A stretch of 9,440 bases of DNA from positions 1-9,440 of the forward strand of contig JAFAHP010000547.1 in the NCBI GenBank assembly GCA_019237175.1, read 5' to 3'. This stretch comes from Alphaproteobacteria bacterium (GTDB lineage Bacteria; Pseudomonadota; Alphaproteobacteria; ATCC43930; CGMCC-115725). The translations under genes were made by a program, and so were the position numbers. Each line of letters starts with the position of its first letter. Position 1 is the stretch's first letter. The notes beneath the pieces are model-generated. The model was not told the origin of the DNA, made no database searches, and saw only the letters and a list, made by a program, of their open reading frames with translations. Shown piece after piece: positions 6,614 through 9,440 of this stretch.

Positions 6614-6642
6614 TTGACTTCAAGTAGAATATATTGATTACT
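6614..6642 (+). promoter_or_regulatory. AT-rich patch with a possible promoter for the MlaC-like gene
   Basis: This patch lies in the 364-base divergent region 6396-6759 between the oxygenase and the MlaC-like gene, which otherwise holds no gene I can support. About 6597-6645 is markedly AT-rich against its surroundings. TTGACT (6614-6619, five of six to the -35 consensus) is followed after 17 bases by ATTACT (6637-6642, three of six to the -10). The leader to the ATG would be about 110 bases. The GGAGGAGG at about 6666-6673 has no start codon at the right distance. A promoter for the oxygenase gene on the other strand must also lie in this region, but I could not pick one. Confidence 0.3.
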
Positions 6643-6759
6643 TTTGCGCTTGATGGGTTCGCAGCAGGAGGAGGGTTCGGTTATCGAGGAGTTTTCCCCG
6701 TATGCCCGCTCCTGCTCGCGACGCACCGACCTGTGGGGGCGCAGCCGGGGGGATAAGCG

Positions 6760-7620
6760 ATGAAATCGAGGCTGTTTGTGGTCGCGGCCGCCTTTCCGGG
6801 GATGATCGCCGGCATTGCGACTGCGTACGCCGTCGAATGTGCGGGCGGCGGCGGCTGCCGCGGTTTCAAACCGGCGGTCGTTGCCGCGACACCAGCACGG
6901 GCCGTCGCCCACCCCAACCGGGCGCGGATCAGATTGGTCGCGCGAGCCAAGTCGGCCGCCACAGCGGGGCGCGGCAACACCGCCGCGAAACGCGTCGGGA
7001 GGAACTGTGCTTCCCATATCGGGGTATGCCGTCGCGATCGCCTCCATCTCATCGCAGGACGCAGTCGAGTGGATCCGGGTGCGGGCGCCATAATCGCCGA
7101 AAGCCCGGCGAGCTTTGTCAATAATCTCGGAGACCGCGCAATCGCTGCGATGCGAGGCGGCGATATCGCGGTTCAGCAATGGCGCTTTCGCCAACTCTAC
7201 CGTCAGTACTTCGACACCGAGGCCTGCGCCCGGGCCGCTCTCGGACCCTATTGGCAATACGCGACCGCGCAGCAGCGGCAGGAGTTCATCAGCCGCTACG
7301 AAGATTACGTCGTCTTTGCGTATTCCTTGCCGCTCGGGCAGATCGGCGCGCAAAGCTTCAAGGTGCTTGGCAGCCAACCCGATAAGGAAGGAGTCATCGT
7401 TATGAGTCGGATAGACGGCGCGGTGCGGCTCGACGTCAACTGGCGGCTCAATCCGACTGCCGTCGGCTATAAGGTGACCGACGTCATCGTCAGCGGCATC
7501 GACATGGCCAATCTGCAGCGTTCCGACATGATCTCGGTCATCCAGCGTAACAGCGGCCAGATGCAACCCTTGCTGGCGGTGCTGCGCGACAAGAATGCGA
7601 GCAACGGCATCACCCGCTAA
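6760..7620 (+). CDS. Exported MlaC/Ttg2D-family lipid-binding protein with long N-terminal extension
   Basis: Periplasmic phospholipid- or lipid-carrier protein of the MlaC/Ttg2D family (also HpnM of hopanoid loci), which shuttles lipid between outer-membrane and inner-membrane complexes. The 286-residue protein has a signal peptide (1-24, cleavage after AYA). The family domain covers about 116-280: SPASFVNNLGDRAI, WRFRQLYRQYFDTEACARAALGPYW, QRQEFISRYEDYVVFAY, VNWRLN, GYKVTDVIVSGIDMANLQRSD and LLAVLRDK all fit. A G-rich ribosome site (GGGGGGATAAGCG) precedes the ATG. The 90-odd residues between signal peptide and domain are unusual: Ala/Arg-rich, with four cysteines (27, 33, 83, 90). At about 79-111 the neighbouring +1 frame has better third-position GC, so an indel pair or sequencing error there is possible. 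Typical family members are near 200-220 residues. No mlaFEDB partners are in the window. It converges on the glycosyltransferase gene, 82 bases away. Confidence 0.88.
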   Translation: MKSRLFVVAAAFPGMIAGIATAYAVECAGGGGCRGFKPAVVAATPARAVAHPNRARIRLVARAKSAATAGRGNTAAKRVGRNCASHIGVCRRDRLHLIAGRSRVDPGAGAIIAESPASFVNNLGDRAIAAMRGGDIAVQQWRFRQLYRQYFDTEACARAALGPYWQYATAQQRQEFISRYEDYVVFAYSLPLGQIGAQSFKVLGSQPDKEGVIVMSRIDGAVRLDVNWRLNPTAVGYKVTDVIVSGIDMANLQRSDMISVIQRNSGQMQPLLAVLRDKNASNGITR

Positions 7621-7702
7621 TTGTCGACGCTCTGAACTGTTGATGCGATCACGGTGAGCCGCTTGCCGGAGAAAATCGACCTATCGGTCTGCCGAAATCC
7701 CG

Positions 7703-8941
7703 TTAACAGCCACTCTCACATGTTTCCGATATCATTTTGATGATCGTCCTTTGAATCGCCAGCGCATCGTATTTCTCGCGCATCCTTGCGTGCGCTGCTG
7801 CGCCGAGCGCACGGCACCGCGCATCGTCGCGCATCAGCTGAACGCATTCGGCAGCGATGGCATCGTCGTCGTCGCGCAACAAGATTTCGACCCCGTCCCG
7901 GAAATCGAGACCTTCGGCGGCAAACCGCGTTGCCACGAGCGGGCGCGCATATCCCGCCGCCTCGATTAGTTTCACCCGGGTGCCGCTGCCTCCGGTGATC
8001 GGACAGCACACCAGGCGTGCGGACGCATAGAGCTCCGTCAAATTGTCGACATATCCAAGATATTGCACGCCTTCGGGCCGCTCGCGCCGCGAGGCGAGCT
8101 CGAGACTCGATTCGCCGGCAATCACCAGCCGGGCCTCGGGAACCCGCGCGCGCACGCGCGGGAAAATGCGGCGGACAAGTCTTTCGGCCGCCATCTTATT
8201 CGGCTGATACCAGCACGTTCCGAGAAACAGGATTGTTGGCGTCCTCGGCAATTCGGAGGGTGCGGAGGGAACGGGGAGCGCGTTAGGCACAACGGCAACC
8301 CGCGCAAAGCCGAGCCGCCGCAGACGGGCACGATCCAATTCCGAGCAGACAAAGGTCAGGCGCGAGAGCGCGGCTCCGCGCCGCTCGGCCGCAGCGATCG
8401 CCGGGACGTGAAAAAGATAGCCGAGCTGGCCCGGTCGAATGGGGGGCCGTAATGCGGTCTGAAAACGCACGCGATGGACGACATCGTCCAGGTCGAAGAA
8501 CATCCGAGCGGGTCGGCGGAGAGAGCGGATAACCGGCAGCATCGCCGCCAGCCGATGAACCACAACGACATCCGGCGATCGGTCCAAAAACGCTCCGACC
8601 GCCGCCGTCTGTTCCGCTCCGGAATATTGGAAATAATCTTGTTGCTCGTAGACCGACGATATGCCCGCTACGTAATGCCTAAAAAAGGTCTCGTTTCTGG
8701 GTGCTTGGCACCTGATTAGATGCGTCGTCACGGGCGCGCCAAAATAGGCCGATTGCTGAGCACCGACTGCCTCGACGCCCGGATTGGCGGCAACGAATTG
8801 GTAGGGAACGAGATGGAGTAACTCCACCTCGTCTGCGAGCTGGCAGATTGCTTTTACGAGCAGGCGAAAGCGCCAATGAGTGCCGGTGAATTCGACGCCT
8901 TCCCACTGCGGTCCATAGGTGGTGATGATCAGCGCACGCAT
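7703..8941 (-). CDS. Glycosyltransferase, GT4-like (GT-B fold)
   Basis: Transfers a sugar from an activated donor, probably to a growing surface polysaccharide or glycolipid. The 412-residue protein has a GT-B layout. The N-terminal half includes VVVVHRL (125-131) and MFFDLDDVVHRVR (147-159). The linker ends in VVPNALPVP (217-225), and FLGTCWYQPNKMAAERLV begins the C-terminal half. The donor-binding segment GGSGTRVKLIEAAGYARPLVATRFAAEGL (317-345) contains the conserved acidic E327. Acceptor and donor cannot be read. I chose the ATG at 8941, which overlaps the stop of the upstream glycosyltransferase by one base (TAATG). The frame is open up to 9262, but that would overlap the upstream gene almost entirely, and MRALIITTYGPQ is the natural N-terminal strand. 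Translation is probably coupled to the upstream gene. Confidence 0.93.
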   Translation of the reverse strand: MRALIITTYGPQWEGVEFTGTHWRFRLLVKAICQLADEVELLHLVPYQFVAANPGVEAVGAQQSAYFGAPVTTHLIRCQAPRNETFFRHYVAGISSVYEQQDYFQYSGAEQTAAVGAFLDRSPDVVVVHRLAAMLPVIRSLRRPARMFFDLDDVVHRVRFQTALRPPIRPGQLGYLFHVPAIAAAERRGAALSRLTFVCSELDRARLRRLGFARVAVVPNALPVPSAPSELPRTPTILFLGTCWYQPNKMAAERLVRRIFPRVRARVPEARLVIAGESSLELASRRERPEGVQYLGYVDNLTELYASARLVCCPITGGSGTRVKLIEAAGYARPLVATRFAAEGLDFRDGVEILLRDDDDAIAAECVQLMRDDARCRALGAAAHARMREKYDALAIQRTIIKMISETCESGC

Positions 8942-9440
8942 TAGCGCAGGCGGGCTTCTGGCACCAGCGGTGTTGCCAGGCCGCGCAGCAGTGATCCGGC
9001 GACCAATCGTATGCGGCGGTGGTTTCGCCGAAATAGTTTCCTTTCCAAAAGCACGAGGCGCAACATCGTTGCGACTGCGCGCCTTGTGCCGAAGTGTTTG
9101 CGGACGAATTGCATATAGCTCCGACAATAAAGCCGCGTATAAGCAAGCGTGAATTCTCCGCCCGATGCCGCGCTGACCGCATGAAGCAGGCTTGGCTCCG
9201 GGACATAAAAAATCGGAATCCGGTTTTCCTTGAGACGCATGCAGAAATCCGTGTCTTCCCAATAGACAAAGAAGCTCTCATCGAGCAACCCGACCTTTTC
9301 GAAAACCTCGCGGCTGATACCGAGGCAACAGCCAGAAGCGAAATCTACCTGGCGCGGCGCGGAACTGGCGTGCGGATCATATTCGTAATGCCGGTTTGTT
9401 AACACCCACCCGTCCTCGAGACTCCCCCCGGCATACCACG
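8941..9440 (-). CDS. Glycosyltransferase family 2, C-terminal part (start beyond window)
   Basis: The minus-strand frame is open to the right edge, giving about 165 residues of the C-terminal part. WYAGGSLEDG leads into VDFASGCCLGISREVFEKVGLLDESFFVYWEDTDFCMRLKENRIPIFYVPEPSLLHAVSAASGG, the typical second half of rhamnosyltransferase/WbbL-like GT2 enzymes, with the ED pair of WEDTDFCMRL as the catalytic base region. A GTG at 9405 is in frame but lies inside the domain, so it is not the start; the nucleotide-binding N-terminal half is outside. The last 60 residues are basic with a moderately hydrophobic stretch. It ends in TAA sharing a base with the start of the next gene. It is probably one enzyme of a polysaccharide cluster lying to the right. 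Confidence 0.93.
   Translation of the reverse strand, partial: WYAGGSLEDGWVLTNRHYEYDPHASSAPRQVDFASGCCLGISREVFEKVGLLDESFFVYWEDTDFCMRLKENRIPIFYVPEPSLLHAVSAASGGEFTLAYTRLYCRSYMQFVRKHFGTRRAVATMLRLVLLERKLFRRNHRRIRLVAGSLLRGLATPLVPEARLR

Noticed and set aside
5031..6617. A 528-residue plus-strand open frame opposite the oxygenase gene
   Set aside because: The opposite strand carries intact Rieske and iron-site motifs. The plus-strand protein has no recognisable family and is a GC-rich antisense shadow.
6702..7124. A 140-residue plus-strand frame preceded by GAGGAG, overlapping the MlaC-like gene
   Set aside because: Arg/Cys-rich reading with no family, in a different frame from the MlaC domain. The ribosome-like purines are probably coincidental.
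6568..7566. A 332-residue minus-strand open frame opposite the MlaC-like gene
   Set aside because: The plus strand encodes a signal peptide and MlaC domain with a ribosome site. The minus-strand reading has no domain and is an antisense shadow.
8942..9262. A 107-residue N-terminal extension of the GT4-like protein up to 9262
   Set aside because: It would overlap the coding part of the upstream GT2 gene almost fully. The TAATG junction and family N-terminus place the start at 8941.

Overview
The window is GC-rich chromosomal DNA. Its gene content and protein style suggest an alphaproteobacterium, perhaps near Rhodospirillales or Rhizobiales; this is an inference with no rRNA or other marker to confirm it. 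I see no insertion sequence, phage gene, tRNA, rRNA or CRISPR array.

Layout from left to right. (1) 1-1763, minus: most of a UvrD/PcrA-type DNA helicase, cut by the left edge just before helicase motif VI. (2) 1930-2988, minus: a two-helix membrane protein of unknown function, followed by two hairpins. (3) 2989-3151: a divergent intergenic region with a perfect CRP-type palindrome and a second short palindrome. (4) 3152-4108, plus: hemC (porphobilinogen deaminase, tetrapyrrole synthesis), with no hemD after it. (5) 4109-4803: about 700 bases with no confident gene, only two weak small ORFs and some hairpins. (6) 4804-6395, minus: a Rieske ring-hydroxylating oxygenase alpha subunit overlapping by four bases a 68-residue unknown protein. 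No beta subunit, ferredoxin or reductase is in view. (7) 6760-7620, plus: an exported MlaC/Ttg2D-type lipid-transfer protein with an unusual long N-terminal extension. (8) 7703-9440, minus: two coupled glycosyltransferases (GT2 then GT4 style), the upstream one cut by the right edge. They look like part of a surface-polysaccharide cluster continuing to the right.

The genes are a mosaic of short, unrelated transcription units: DNA repair, heme, an oxidative enzyme, outer-membrane lipid transport and glycan synthesis. The least explained parts are the oxygenase plus 68-residue partner, the membrane protein sharing a putative CRP-family control region with hemC, and the frame-ambiguous N-terminal extension of the MlaC-like protein. 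I do not see a clearly new multi-gene system.
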